Below, one piece after another: positions 1 to 7,412 of a stretch of 36,977 bases of DNA; the first letter of the stretch is position 1, and each line of letters opens with the position of its first letter. The notes below the pieces were generated by a model. It had not been told where the DNA came from. It did no database searches and saw only the letters and a program-made list of their open reading frames with translations. Source of the DNA: Rubrivivax sp. (GTDB taxonomy: Bacteria; Pseudomonadota; Gammaproteobacteria; Burkholderiales; Burkholderiaceae_C); the NCBI GenBank assembly GCA_020248945.1, contig JADCGQ010000046.1:1-36977 (forward strand), in the 5' to 3' direction. Position numbers and translations under genes: made by a program.

Positions 1-7
1 CGTTGCC

Positions 8-136
8 TCACCCACGCTCTACAGCGTCCAGCAGGGCGTCAAACGAGGCCCCTGTGCTCAAAACCGGCCGAGTAGCCGCGTCGGTGCCGATCTTGGCTAA
101 CTTGATGTGCTCGGCGAAGTTCTGCCGCCCACGCTC
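8..136 (-). pseudogene. unrecognised C-terminal coding scrap
   Basis: The minus strand from base 136 down to a TGA at 8-10 reads openly for about 42 codons, in the same frame as the ABC ATPase that stops at 137. No ATG or GTG start is present in it, so it is either a remnant or the tail of a gene whose start was lost. The peptide includes NFAEHIKLAKIG and ends in DALLDAVERG. Codons such as TTA, ACT and GTT are rare in the neighbours and the stretch looks lower in GC. I do not recognise the family. It could also be non-coding sequence that happens to be open. Confidence 0.25.
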
Positions 137-952
137 CTAGCGGTTTGCCCGCCGCGCCGTGCCCGGCACGGCCTCGACGAGGCGGCGCGTGTAGGGGTGC
201 ACCGGCGCCGTGAACAGCTGCGTCGGCGGCCCGGCCTCGACGACGCGGCCTTGCTGCAGCACCAGCACCTCGTCGCAGAGCAGGTCCACCACCGCGAGAT
301 CGTGGCTGATGAACAGGTAGGCGAGGCCGAACTGCTGCTGCAGGTCGCGCATCAGGTTCAGCACCTGCGCCTGCACGCTGACGTCGAGCGCGCTCACCGG
401 CTCGTCGGCCACGATGAGCCGCGGCCGCGTGACGAGCGCGCGCGCGATGGCGATGCGCTGGCGCTGGCCGCCGCTGAATTCATGCGGGTACTTGGCCAGG
501 TCGGCCGCTGGCAGGCCCACGGCCTCGAGCGCCTCGGCGGCCCGCGTGCGCTGCTCGGCGGCGCCGGCGCCGTGCAGCGCCGCCAGCGGCTCGGCCACGG
601 TCTGCAGCACGCTGCGCCGCGGGTCCAGCGAGCCGTAGGGGTCCTGAAACACCATCTGCAAGCCCGCGCGGGCGCGGCGCAGCGCCGCGGCATCGAGCGT
701 GTGCAGGTCGACACCGTCGAAGAGCACGCGGCCGGCCGAGGGCCGCTCCAGCGCCATCACCAGGCGCGCCAGCGTGCTCTTGCCCGAGCCCGACTCGCCG
801 ACGATACCCAGGCTGCGGCCGGCCTCGAGCCGGAAGCTCACGCCGGCGAGCGCCTCGACCTCGGGTGCCGACGCGAAAAGGCTGCGCCGCGGCAGGCGGT
901 AGCGGCGTGCGAGGTTCTCGACCTGCAGCAGCGGGGGGGCGGCACTCGTCAT
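137..952 (-). CDS. oligopeptide/dipeptide ABC transporter ATP-binding protein (DppF/OppF-like)
   Basis: This 271-residue protein is the second of a pair of cytoplasmic ATPases that power an oligopeptide-type ABC importer. Visible motifs are Walker A GESGSGKS at residues 52-59, Q-loop VFQDPYGSLDP, signature SGGQRQR, Walker B LIVADEP with the D-loop SALD, and the switch His in ISHDLAVV. The C-terminal VHPYTRRL is the start of the oligopeptide-transporter C-terminal region. The ATG at 952 is fixed by a 4-base ATGA overlap with the stop of the upstream ATPase gene, which implies translational coupling. An open frame extends further upstream but lies antisense to nothing plausible and is ignored. 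Permease and binding-protein genes are not adjacent, so the substrate cannot be named. Confidence 0.93.
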   Translation of the reverse strand: MTSAAPPLLQVENLARRYRLPRRSLFASAPEVEALAGVSFRLEAGRSLGIVGESGSGKSTLARLVMALERPSAGRVLFDGVDLHTLDAAALRRARAGLQMVFQDPYGSLDPRRSVLQTVAEPLAALHGAGAAEQRTRAAEALEAVGLPAADLAKYPHEFSGGQRQRIAIARALVTRPRLIVADEPVSALDVSVQAQVLNLMRDLQQQFGLAYLFISHDLAVVDLLCDEVLVLQQGRVVEAGPPTQLFTAPVHPYTRRLVEAVPGTARRANR

Positions 953-1953
953 GCGGACAGCGGCATCCCGTGGCCCACGCGCAGGCAGCGCGCGGCGTGG
1001 CCGGCGGTGCCGTCGTCGGCCGGCCGTTCGCCCGGCGGCGCGTCGCGGCAGTCGTCGCCCGCGAGCGGGCAGCGCTCGGCGAAGGCGCAGCCGGCGGGCA
1101 TGTCGGCCAGCGCCGGCACGCGGCCGGCGATGGTGGCCAGCCGCGTGCCCCGCGGCAGCCCGACCCGCGGCCGCGCCGCCTGCAGACCGCGCGTGTAGGG
1201 ATGCGCCGGCTGCGCGAACACCGCCGCCGTGGGGCCGCGCTCGACGATCTCGCCGGCGTACATCACGTGCAGTTGATCGGCATGGTCGGCGACCAGCCCG
1301 AGGTCGTGGCTGATCAGCACCAGGCCCATGCCGTCTTCGCGCACCAGCTGCGTGATCAGCGCCAGCACCTCGCGCTGCAGCGTCACGTCCAGCGCCGTGG
1401 TCGGCTCGTCGGCCACCAGCAGCGCCGGGCCGCAGGCCAGCGCGATGGCGATCACCACGCGCTGGCGCTGCCCGCCCGAGAGCTGATGCGGCCAGGCATC
1501 GAGCCGCTCGCGCGCCTGCGGCATCTGCACGCGCTCGAGCAGCCGCAGCGCCTCGGCACGCGCTGCCGCGCGGCCGAGGCCGCGGTGCAGGCGCAGTGGC
1601 TCGGCGATCTGTGCGCCCACGGTGTGCAGCGGGTTCAGCGCCGTCATCGGCTCCTGGAAGACCATGGCCACGCGGTCGCCGCGCAGCCGGCACCAGTCGC
1701 GCTCGGGCAGGCCGACGAGCTCGGTGCCTTCGAGCCGTATCGAGCCGCTCACGGTGGCGCCTTCGGGCAGCAGACCCATCAGCGCCAGCGCGGTGAGGCT
1801 CTTGCCACAGCCGCTTTCGCCGATGAGGCCCAGCGTGCGGCCGCGCTCGACGCCAAAGCTCACGCCACGCAGGGCCGCCAACGGGCCGGCGGCGGTGGCG
1901 AGGGTGACGCGCAGGTCGCGCACCTCGAGAAGCGCAGAGGGGGTGTCGGGCAT
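949..1953 (-). CDS. oligopeptide/dipeptide ABC transporter ATP-binding protein (DppD/OppD-like)
   Basis: This 334-residue ATPase is the partner of the downstream gene in a heterodimeric peptide-importer motor. Walker A GESGCGKS lies at residues 45-52, followed by [11 protein letters not shown], the signature LSGGQRQR, Walker B LLVADEP and the switch His in ISHDLGLV. The C-terminal region has HPYTRGL and then the cysteine pattern [14 protein letters not shown], typical of the oligo_HPY extension of DppD/OppD. The ATG at 1953 gives the normal N-terminus for the family; no strong ribosome binding site precedes it. A DUF4386-like gene lies 62 bases upstream on the same strand, where permease genes would normally be found. 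Confidence 0.94.
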   Translation of the reverse strand: MPDTPSALLEVRDLRVTLATAAGPLAALRGVSFGVERGRTLGLIGESGCGKSLTALALMGLLPEGATVSGSIRLEGTELVGLPERDWCRLRGDRVAMVFQEPMTALNPLHTVGAQIAEPLRLHRGLGRAAARAEALRLLERVQMPQARERLDAWPHQLSGGQRQRVVIAIALACGPALLVADEPTTALDVTLQREVLALITQLVREDGMGLVLISHDLGLVADHADQLHVMYAGEIVERGPTAAVFAQPAHPYTRGLQAARPRVGLPRGTRLATIAGRVPALADMPAGCAFAERCPLAGDDCRDAPPGERPADDGTAGHAARCLRVGHGMPLSA

Positions 1954-2015
1954 GGAAGGGGCGGGGCGCCGGCACGATAGCGCAGCACCGCGCCAGCGGC
2001 TTCACAGCACCCGCC

Positions 2016-2738
2016 TCAGGCCCGCCGCCACATCAGGGCGATGCCCACCGCCAGCATCCAGGCCGACAGCAGGCTCACCGCCAGCGCCACCGGCATCAGC
2101 TCTGGCGCACCCACCACCGGCAGGGCCAGCAGCAGCAGCGCCAGGGCCGACACACCGCCCAGCAAGGCCAGCGGCCGCGGCAGCGTGCGCCGCTGCCAGG
2201 CGCCGGCGGCCAGCACCGCCAGCGCCACAGCCATGAAGAGGCTGACGCCGAGGATCTCGCCGATGCCGCCGCCCCAGGTGGTGGTGGCCTCGAACACGAG
2301 TTCGATCTGCGCGCGCGTGGCCGGGTCGGCACCGGCGTGCGCCTGGGCCAGCACCGGCATCACCGTCAGCCAGCGCAGGATGCCGATGCAGCGCGCCAGC
2401 GCCGACAGCGCCGCAAATGCCGCCACGGTGGCTGCGGCCGGGTGCGCCAGGCTGCCCCAGGTGCGCGCCGCCAGCACGATGAGCAGCGGCGCCACGGCCA
2501 TGGAGTAGAGCAGGTACAGCACGTAGCCCAGGCGCACGGCATCGGGCGCGGCGCCGACGGCGGCCAGCTGCTGGGCCGCCGGCGCGTCGAGCGAGGCGGG
2601 CCAGCCGATGGCCGCACCGAGCACGACCACCGGCGCCAACGACAGCAGGGCCTCGGCGATGAAGAGGCCGCCGAGCAGGCGGTTGCGCGGCGGGCTCGGC
2701 TCCGCCGCATGGGAAATGGGCAGGGTGGCGCTGGTCAT
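2016..2738 (-). CDS. DUF4386-like multi-pass membrane protein
   Basis: This 240-residue protein is dominated by hydrophobic helices: about six candidate membrane segments separated by short loops, with the first near residues 20-45 (LLGGLFIAEALLSLAPVV). The overall pattern, including a conserved-looking RLGYVLYLLYSMAVAPL stretch and a FEATTTWGGGIGEILG loop, resembles DUF4386 family proteins, whose function is unknown. The ATG at 2738 is supported by AAGGA eight bases upstream. It lies 42 bases after the epimerase-like gene and 62 before the ABC ATPases, all on the minus strand, so the genes may be co-transcribed. The family call is from pattern memory only. Confidence 0.7.
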   Translation of the reverse strand: MTSATLPISHAAEPSPPRNRLLGGLFIAEALLSLAPVVVLGAAIGWPASLDAPAAQQLAAVGAAPDAVRLGYVLYLLYSMAVAPLLIVLAARTWGSLAHPAAATVAAFAALSALARCIGILRWLTVMPVLAQAHAGADPATRAQIELVFEATTTWGGGIGEILGVSLFMAVALAVLAAGAWQRRTLPRPLALLGGVSALALLLLALPVVGAPELMPVALAVSLLSAWMLAVGIALMWRRA

Positions 2739-2780
2739 GGCTGGTTCCTTCAGGGTTGGGTTCAGCAGGGCGACGGGGAG

Positions 2781-3779
2781 TCAGCCCCGCAGCGCAGAAG
2801 CGGGCGCGGCCAGGGGATCCGGCCGATGCCCGAGGTCGATGAGGGCCTGGCGCAGCGCGTCCGCGAGCGGCCGATCCAGCGCCCGGGCGCCGGGGCCCAC
2901 GCGATCCGCCAGGCGCCGGCCCTCCAGCGCATGCGGCGTGCGCCACAGGTGGCTCATCGCGGCCAGCGCTCGGCCCATGGGCCACACCAGGCCGGCGACG
3001 CGGATGAGGGGCCAAGGAAAGCCACCCACCCGCCAGCCACCAGGTGGCGTCAGCCCCAGTGAGGCGGCAGCTTCCTGCAGCGCCGCGATGAACTCCGCCC
3101 CCGTGGCCGTGTGGCCGGCAAAGTGCAGCGTCTCGAACGCGGAGCCGTCGTCGCGGCACTCGGCCACGGCCACGAAGGCTTGCGCCAGATCGGGCAGGTA
3201 AGCCCAGGCGTGGGGCCGGTCCAGCGGACCGGGATAGACGAGGCGGCCGCGGGCCAGGTCCTTGGCGATCGCCAGGTCGAGCCACGAACCACGGCCATGG
3301 CCGAAGAAGTCGCCCGCCCGGATGACGGTGCTGCGCAGCGACGAGTCGGCCTCGAGCGCGGCCTCCATCTCGGCGCGGATGCGGCCATGCGGGGTGTCGG
3401 GTGCAATCGGCGTGGCCTCGTCGAGCCGCGGCGGCATCGCCTGGCCGTACACGTAGACATTGCCCGGCAGCATGAGACGCGCACCCAGCGCACGCGCCAC
3501 CGCCATGCCCTGGCGCAGCGCGGGCAGGGCCTCGGCCTCCCAGCGGGTGTAGACCGGGTTGACGGCATGCACCACCACCGCGGCCCCGGCGGCGGCACGG
3601 GCCAGCGCGGCGGTGTCGTCCAGGGCGAGGGCCAGGCGCATCACGTTCGCGGGCTCCGGCGCGGCATCGCCGGGCCGAGGTCGCACCTGGGCCGCCACAC
3701 GCCAGCCGCTGCGGGCGAAGGCCTGCACGCAGGCATCGCCCAAGCGTCCGCGGGCGCCGAGTACCAAGGCCGTCTTCAT
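2781..3779 (-). CDS. NAD(P)-binding epimerase/dehydratase-like protein (atypical extended SDR)
   Basis: This 332-residue protein begins with a Rossmann nucleotide-binding motif, GARGRLG at residues 8-14, and continues with ANVMRLALAL, VVVHAVNPVYT, NVYVYG and a later VIRAGDFFGHGRGSW stretch, the layout of extended short-chain dehydrogenases/epimerases. At the site where these enzymes carry YxxxK, I read HGRIR, so Tyr and Lys appear replaced by His and Arg. That may mean a non-catalytic NAD(P) sensor or a changed reaction. An ATG at 3791 is possible, but GGAG seven bases before the ATG at 3779 favours the shorter form. It is divergent from the LysR gene at 3887, which may regulate it. Confidence 0.85.
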   Translation of the reverse strand: MKTALVLGARGRLGDACVQAFARSGWRVAAQVRPRPGDAAPEPANVMRLALALDDTAALARAAAGAAVVVHAVNPVYTRWEAEALPALRQGMAVARALGARLMLPGNVYVYGQAMPPRLDEATPIAPDTPHGRIRAEMEAALEADSSLRSTVIRAGDFFGHGRGSWLDLAIAKDLARGRLVYPGPLDRPHAWAYLPDLAQAFVAVAECRDDGSAFETLHFAGHTATGAEFIAALQEAAASLGLTPPGGWRVGGFPWPLIRVAGLVWPMGRALAAMSHLWRTPHALEGRRLADRVGPGARALDRPLADALRQALIDLGHRPDPLAAPASALRG

Positions 3780-3873
3780 CGCATGCTCCATCTGGCGCCT
3801 GGCGCCGTGTCGTCGATGAAGTCAGTGTCGGCAGTCCCGCGCCATCCGGCTACGTCTGGACCTTGATGTCTGC

Positions 3874-3879
3874 TATACG
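3874..3879 (+). promoter_or_regulatory. -10-like hexamer TATACG close to LysR ATG
   Basis: TATACG ends seven bases before the ATG at 3887, with no ribosome binding site between. If it is the -10 element, the transcript would start at or beside the ATG. No good -35 hexamer is seen at 16-18 bases upstream. The 71-107 base divergent space with the epimerase gene would also hold the LysR operator, but I cannot pick a convincing site. Confidence 0.3.
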
Positions 3880-3886
3880 CTTCGGT

Positions 3887-4804
3887 ATGGATCTACCCGA
3901 CCCTGGCCGCTTCGACTGGCACCTGGTGCGCAGCTTCCTGGCCGTGCTCGACGCCGGCAGCCTGACCGCCGTCGCCCGTGCCACGCAGACCCACCAGCCG
4001 ACGCTGTCGCGCCATGTGGCCGAGCTCGAGTCCCAATTGGGCGCGCCGCTATTCGAACGCACGGGCCGCGGTGTCGAGCCCACGGCACTGGCCCGCGCCA
4101 TCGCCGACGCGGCGCGGCAGATGCAGGACGGCGCCGAGCAGCTGTCGCGCGCGCTGGCCCGCGGGCGTGAGGCCGCCACCGGCACCGTGCGCATCACCAC
4201 CAGCCAGGTGGCGGCGAGCTACCTGCTGCCGCTGGTGCTGGCCCGGCTGCAGCAGGCCGAGCCGGGGATCCAGGTGGAGCTGGCGGCCAGCAATGCGCTG
4301 GCCAACCTGCTGCGGCGCGAGGCCGATATCGCGGTGCGCATGGTGCGGCCGGCGCAGGCCTCGCTGGTGGCGCGCAAGCTGGGCGAGATCCCGATCGTGG
4401 CCTGCGCGCACGAGAGCTACCTGCGCCGCCACGGCCTGCCGAGGCGGCCCGACGACATCGCCCAGCACCGCCTGATCGGTTACGACCGCGACGACACCAT
4501 CCGCCGCCGCATGGCGGCCATGGGCCTGGCGCTGCCGCCCGAGACCTTCGTGCTGCGCACCGACGACCAACTGGCCTACGGGCGCCTGGTGGCGGCGGGC
4601 GCCGGCATCGGCTTCGTCGCGGCCTACAACCTGCGCCACTGGCCGGGCGTGGTGCCGGTGCTGCCGATGCTGAAGATTCCGCCCCTGCCCTGCTGGCTGG
4701 CGGTGCACCGCGAGATCCGCGGCAGCCGCCTCGTGCGCCGCGTCTACGACTTCCTGGCCGAGGCCATCCCGGCCGAGCTGGCGGCCGGGGCTGACCGAGC
4801 CTGA
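3887..4804 (+). CDS. LysR family transcriptional regulator
   Basis: This is a 305-residue regulator with an N-terminal winged helix-turn-helix (FDWHLVRSFLAVLDAGSLTAVARA, then QPTLSRHVAELE and LFERTGRGVEPT) and a C-terminal substrate-binding domain that senses an effector. In-frame starts at TTG 3863 and ATG 3866 would add MSAIRFG. I prefer ATG 3887 because LysR proteins usually begin a few residues before the first helix and because a -10-like TATACG sits in the extra sequence. It is divergent from the epimerase gene at 2781-3779, the classic LysR target layout, and its stop is one base from the end of convergent trxC. The co-inducer is unknown. Confidence 0.93.
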   Translation: MDLPDPGRFDWHLVRSFLAVLDAGSLTAVARATQTHQPTLSRHVAELESQLGAPLFERTGRGVEPTALARAIADAARQMQDGAEQLSRALARGREAATGTVRITTSQVAASYLLPLVLARLQQAEPGIQVELAASNALANLLRREADIAVRMVRPAQASLVARKLGEIPIVACAHESYLRRHGLPRRPDDIAQHRLIGYDRDDTIRRRMAAMGLALPPETFVLRTDDQLAYGRLVAAGAGIGFVAAYNLRHWPGVVPVLPMLKIPPLPCWLAVHREIRGSRLVRRVYDFLAEAIPAELAAGADRA

Positions 4805-4805
4805 G

Positions 4806-5240
4806 TCAGCCCGCCACCATCTGCACGATGGCCCCGGCCGGCTGCGCGCCGCTCGTGCGCGCCACCTCGCGGCCCTGCACCACCTTCACCAGCGTCGGGA
4901 TGCTGCGGATGGCGTAGCGCTGCGCCAGCTGCGGGTTGGCGTCGGTGTCCACCTTCACCAGCAGCGCGCGGTCGCCCAGTTGCTGCGCGGCCTGCGCGAA
5001 GGCCGGCGCCATCATGCGGCAGGGGCCGCACCAGGCGGCCCAGAAGTCCACCAGCATGGGCCGGTCGGTGGCCAGCGCCACGGCGTCGAAGTCGGCGTCG
5101 GTCAGCGCCAGCACCTGGCCGTCGAGCAGCGGCTTGCCGCAGCGGCCGCAGTTCGGGTGCTCGTCGATGCGCGTGGCCGGCACGCGGTTGGTGGCGCCGC
5201 AATGCGGGCAGGCGGCGTGCAGGCGGGTGTCGTCGTTCAT
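4806..5240 (-). CDS. trxC: thioredoxin TrxC (thioredoxin 2)
   Basis: This 144-residue cytoplasmic disulfide reductase has the two-part layout of TrxC. An N-terminal zinc-binding region carries CPHC at residues 11-14 and CGRC at 31-34, and the thioredoxin fold carries the active site WCGPC at 70-74, followed by the cis-proline loop in SIPTLV. E. coli TrxC is 139 residues, so the length is normal. The ATG at 5240 is chosen; an in-frame GTG at 5249 would add three residues. TrxC proteins reduce oxidised protein thiols and are often induced by oxidative stress. A strong hairpin lies just upstream at 5251-5273. Confidence 0.95.
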   Translation of the reverse strand: MNDDTRLHAACPHCGATNRVPATRIDEHPNCGRCGKPLLDGQVLALTDADFDAVALATDRPMLVDFWAAWCGPCRMMAPAFAQAAQQLGDRALLVKVDTDANPQLAQRYAIRSIPTLVKVVQGREVARTSGAQPAGAIVQMVAG

Positions 5241-5250
5241 CCTCGGCACA

Positions 5251-5273
5251 TGAAGGCGGCGGCGCCGCCTTCA
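5251..5273 (-). terminator. perfect 10-bp stem-loop between PEP-CTERM gene and trxC
   Basis: TGAAGGCGGC (5251-5260) pairs perfectly with GCCGCCTTCA (5264-5273) around a three-base loop. It lies 11 bases after the stop of the PEP-CTERM gene and 10 bases before the trxC ATG, all on the minus strand. There is no U tract after it, so it may be a weak or Rho-assisted terminator, or a structure in the trxC leader. Confidence 0.5.
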
Positions 5274-5284
5274 AGGCCGAAGCT

Positions 5285-5986
5285 TCAGGCGCGTGCCGGG
5301 CGGCGGCGCGCGGCCAGCAGCGCGCCCAGCCCGAGCCCCACCAGCGCCGTGCTCGGTGGCAACGGCACGGTGGAGTCGCGCACGATGATGCTGCCGGCGG
5401 CCAACTCGCCGTTGTCACCGACCTCGCCGATGTACAGGAACAGCCCGGCCGTGGAGACGGCGCCCGTGAGGTTGAAACTGATGACACCCCCGTCGCCCAG
5501 GCTCAGAAAGCCGTCGGGGGTGACGGTGGTGCTGTCAGCGTCGAAGGCGCCCAATGTGGCCACCGCGTTGTCGACGCCGGTGCCGGCGGCGTCGGTGCCG
5601 AACAGCTTGGGGTCGACAGGTGCGCGTTGCGCGCCAGGCGCGAAGACGATGCCGGAGAAGAAATCGAACACCGACAGGCCGGCCAGCCCCGAAGCGCAAG
5701 CAGCCGTGGCGCAGTCGGCGCTCGACAGCTTGATGGCGTCGAGGTCGAAACCCGAGAACTGGCCGCCCGCTCCACCGAGGCCAAAGCTGTTGTCGGCGAT
5801 GCTGATGGACAGGATGCTGGCCAGGCCCACGGCGCTGAGGTCGGCCTTGAAGACCGCGGTACCGGCGGGCGAGTCGCCCGTCAGGCCTGTGAGCTTGGTG
5901 AAGGTCACCGGGGCGGCCTGGGCTGTGCCGGCCGCGGCCAGACAGAGGGCTGCCGCAGCGGCCAGGGTGTGCAGTGTGCGTGTCAT
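5285..5986 (-). CDS. exported protein with PEP-CTERM-type sorting signal
   Basis: This 233-residue protein begins with a Sec signal peptide (hydrophobic core AAAAALCLAAAG, cleavage likely after AQA). It ends with VPLPPSTALVGLGLG, a short hydrophobic helix and ARRR, the three-part layout of PEP-CTERM sorting signals that are processed by exosortase and rhombosortase-like enzymes. The usual P-E-P is PLPP here. The middle is rich in Gly, Ala, Ser, Thr and Asp, with no catalytic motif, as expected for a surface or matrix protein. The ATG at 5986 has GGGAG eight bases upstream; an upstream in-frame start at 6067 lacks this. No exosortase gene is seen in the window. Confidence 0.8.
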   Translation of the reverse strand: MTRTLHTLAAAAALCLAAAGTAQAAPVTFTKLTGLTGDSPAGTAVFKADLSAVGLASILSISIADNSFGLGGAGGQFSGFDLDAIKLSSADCATAACASGLAGLSVFDFFSGIVFAPGAQRAPVDPKLFGTDAAGTGVDNAVATLGAFDADSTTVTPDGFLSLGDGGVISFNLTGAVSTAGLFLYIGEVGDNGELAAGSIIVRDSTVPLPPSTALVGLGLGALLAARRRPARA

Positions 5987-6096
5987 GGTGGATGCTCCCG
6001 ATGGGTGGCGTCGCCAACATGCGGCGGCTGAGCGTGCACTGTGGCGCCACGCCAAGCGGTCCACCACCCCCGGCGGCAGGATGAAACCGGGCCCAA

Positions 6097-6112
6097 CCCC
6101 GCGGATGCGGGG
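6097..6112. other. short inverted repeat after LysR gene
   Basis: CCCCGC (6097-6102) and GCGGGG (6107-6112) form a six-base stem with a four-base loop, 16 bases past the minus-strand LysR stop at 6129. No T tract follows on the minus strand, so terminator function is only a possibility. The remaining space, 5987-6128, shows nothing else I can support. Confidence 0.25.
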
Positions 6113-6128
6113 CTGGCGGCCTAGGGGG

Positions 6129-7055
6129 TCAGTCGGCTTCTCGCAGCCGCTCGGCCACCGCGTCGCCGACGAAGCGCATGAAGGCCCGCACCCGCGCCGT
6201 GCTGCGCAGGTCGGGGTGGGTCAGCATCCACACCGGCACGCTGAGCGCCGGGATCACCTCGGACACCGGCATCAGCTCGGGCAACCGCTCCTCCATGAAG
6301 GTGGGCAGCACGGCCACGCCGATGCCGGTGCGCAGCATGGCCGCGGCGGCGTTGAAGATGTCCACGCGCACCCGCACCTGCTCGGGCACCAGGTGCTCGC
6401 GCATCCAGTGGTCGTACACGCGGCCAGCGCCGTCGCGCTCGAAGGCCACCCAGGGCGCATGCTTGAGCAGCTCGGGCAGCGGCGTCAGCGCCTGCGGCAG
6501 CCCGGCGCCGCCGCGCAGCGCGTAGACCTTGCAGTGCGAGCGCCCGAGCTGCCGCCCGACCAGGTGCTCGGCCACCTGGGCCGACAGGCGCAGCGCCACG
6601 TCGGCCTGGCGCGCGGGGCCGCCTGCGGCATCGGGTGGGCGCCGCGCGAGATCCACCAGGAAGGCGTTCTCCACCACCTCGACCTCGATGCCCGGGTAGG
6701 CGCGCGCAAAGTCGGCCAGCGGGCGCGGCAGCAGGTGCTCCATGGCGACGAAGGCGGTGGTCAGGCGCAGCACGCCGGTGAGCTCGCGGTCGCGGCCGAG
6801 CACCTGGCGCTCGATCTCGTCGGCCTGGTCGGCCATGCGCCGCGCCTGCGCCAGCACGGTGCGGCCGGCGTCGGTGGGGTGCCAGCCGGCACGGGTGCGC
6901 TCGAACAGGCGCGCGCCCAGGCTGGCCTCCAGCGCATCGAGCCGGCGCTGCACGGTGGTGGCGTTCACGCCCAGCCGGCGCGCCGCCTCGGCCACGGAAC
7001 CGCCGTCGCCGATGGCCAGCGCATGCCGCAGATCGCTCCAGTCGAGTTGGGCCAT
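6129..7055 (-). CDS. LysR family transcriptional regulator
   Basis: This 308-residue protein has a typical LysR N-terminal DNA-binding domain (LDWSDLRHALAI, SVAEAARRLGVNATTVQRRLDALE, LFERTRAGWHPTDAG) and a C-terminal effector-binding domain. The ATG at 7055 gives the standard N-terminus; a long open frame upstream is ignored. A GGA lies about nine bases before the ATG. The upstream region 7056-7132 is AT-rich against the surroundings and contains TGCAATTCTGCA, a small dyad that could be part of a LysR operator shared with a divergent small ORF. Regulated genes and ligand are unknown. Confidence 0.93.
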   Translation of the reverse strand: MAQLDWSDLRHALAIGDGGSVAEAARRLGVNATTVQRRLDALEASLGARLFERTRAGWHPTDAGRTVLAQARRMADQADEIERQVLGRDRELTGVLRLTTAFVAMEHLLPRPLADFARAYPGIEVEVVENAFLVDLARRPPDAAGGPARQADVALRLSAQVAEHLVGRQLGRSHCKVYALRGGAGLPQALTPLPELLKHAPWVAFERDGAGRVYDHWMREHLVPEQVRVRVDIFNAAAAMLRTGIGVAVLPTFMEERLPELMPVSEVIPALSVPVWMLTHPDLRSTARVRAFMRFVGDAVAERLREAD

Positions 7056-7082
7056 GTCGGTGCTGTCCTTGGTGCGTAGTTT

Positions 7083-7094
7083 GCAATTCTGCAG
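7083..7094. promoter_or_regulatory. candidate LysR operator dyad TGCAATTCTGCA
   Basis: The divergent gap between the LysR gene and the small ORF at 7133 is richer in A and T than its surroundings and holds the imperfect dyad TGCAATTCTGCA, with CTGCAG overlapping its right side. LysR proteins typically bind AT-rich T-N11-A dyads in such gaps. The assignment is by position and composition only. Confidence 0.3.
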
Positions 7095-7132
7095 ACTGTA
7101 CTTGCGGCAGCCTCCGTTGTTTGCGTCGGCGC

Positions 7133-7345
7133 ATGTACCTAGAGTCACGCCACGGCGGTTTCTCGATGCCGCCGTGCCCTCGACCCGCTGCCATGCCCCC
7201 GCATTTGCCACCGCCACCGCTGCGCCTGCTCGAGCGCCCGCCGATCCGGCAGGGCGCGCCGGCCCGCAGCACCGTGCCGACCGCGCCGTGGTGGACGGCC
7301 GGTGGCCTGAAGCGCGTCTGGCGCTCGCTGGGCCTGCCGGCCTGA
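7133..7345 (+). CDS. small proline/arginine-rich protein of unknown function
   Basis: This is a 70-residue open frame, or 74 residues from TTG 7121, divergent from the LysR gene at 6129-7055. Third codon positions are overwhelmingly G or C from residue 20 to the end, like the real genes around it, which supports coding. The sequence is rich in Pro and Arg (PPHLPPPPLRLLERPP) and ends WWTAGGLKRVWRSLGLPA. There is no signal peptide and no family that I recognise. An ATG at 7193 is an alternative start. The position opposite a LysR gene suggests that it could be the regulated gene. It might also be a chance frame in GC-rich DNA. Confidence 0.4.
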   Translation: MYLESRHGGFSMPPCPRPAAMPPHLPPPPLRLLERPPIRQGAPARSTVPTAPWWTAGGLKRVWRSLGLPA

Positions 7346-7400
7346 AGAGCTGACGCAGCGGCACGCCCGCGCGCGCCGGCTCAGGGCCGCAGGCGCTGCC

Positions 7401-7406
7401 TAGAAT
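7401..7406 (+). promoter_or_regulatory. -10-like hexamer TAGAAT close to ampG ATG
   Basis: TAGAAT matches four of six bases of the sigma-70 -10 consensus and ends six bases before the ATG at 7413, with no ribosome binding site. A start point at the usual distance would fall on the ATG, giving a leaderless message. The -35 region is not recognisable. Confidence 0.4.
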
Positions 7407-7412
7407 GGCTTG

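Noticed and set aside
4980..7079. Long plus-strand open frame of about 700 codons
   Set aside because: It is antisense to trxC, the PEP-CTERM gene and a LysR gene, all with recognisable motifs; its sequence is low-complexity Arg/Ala/Gln-rich, typical of shadow frames in GC-rich DNA.
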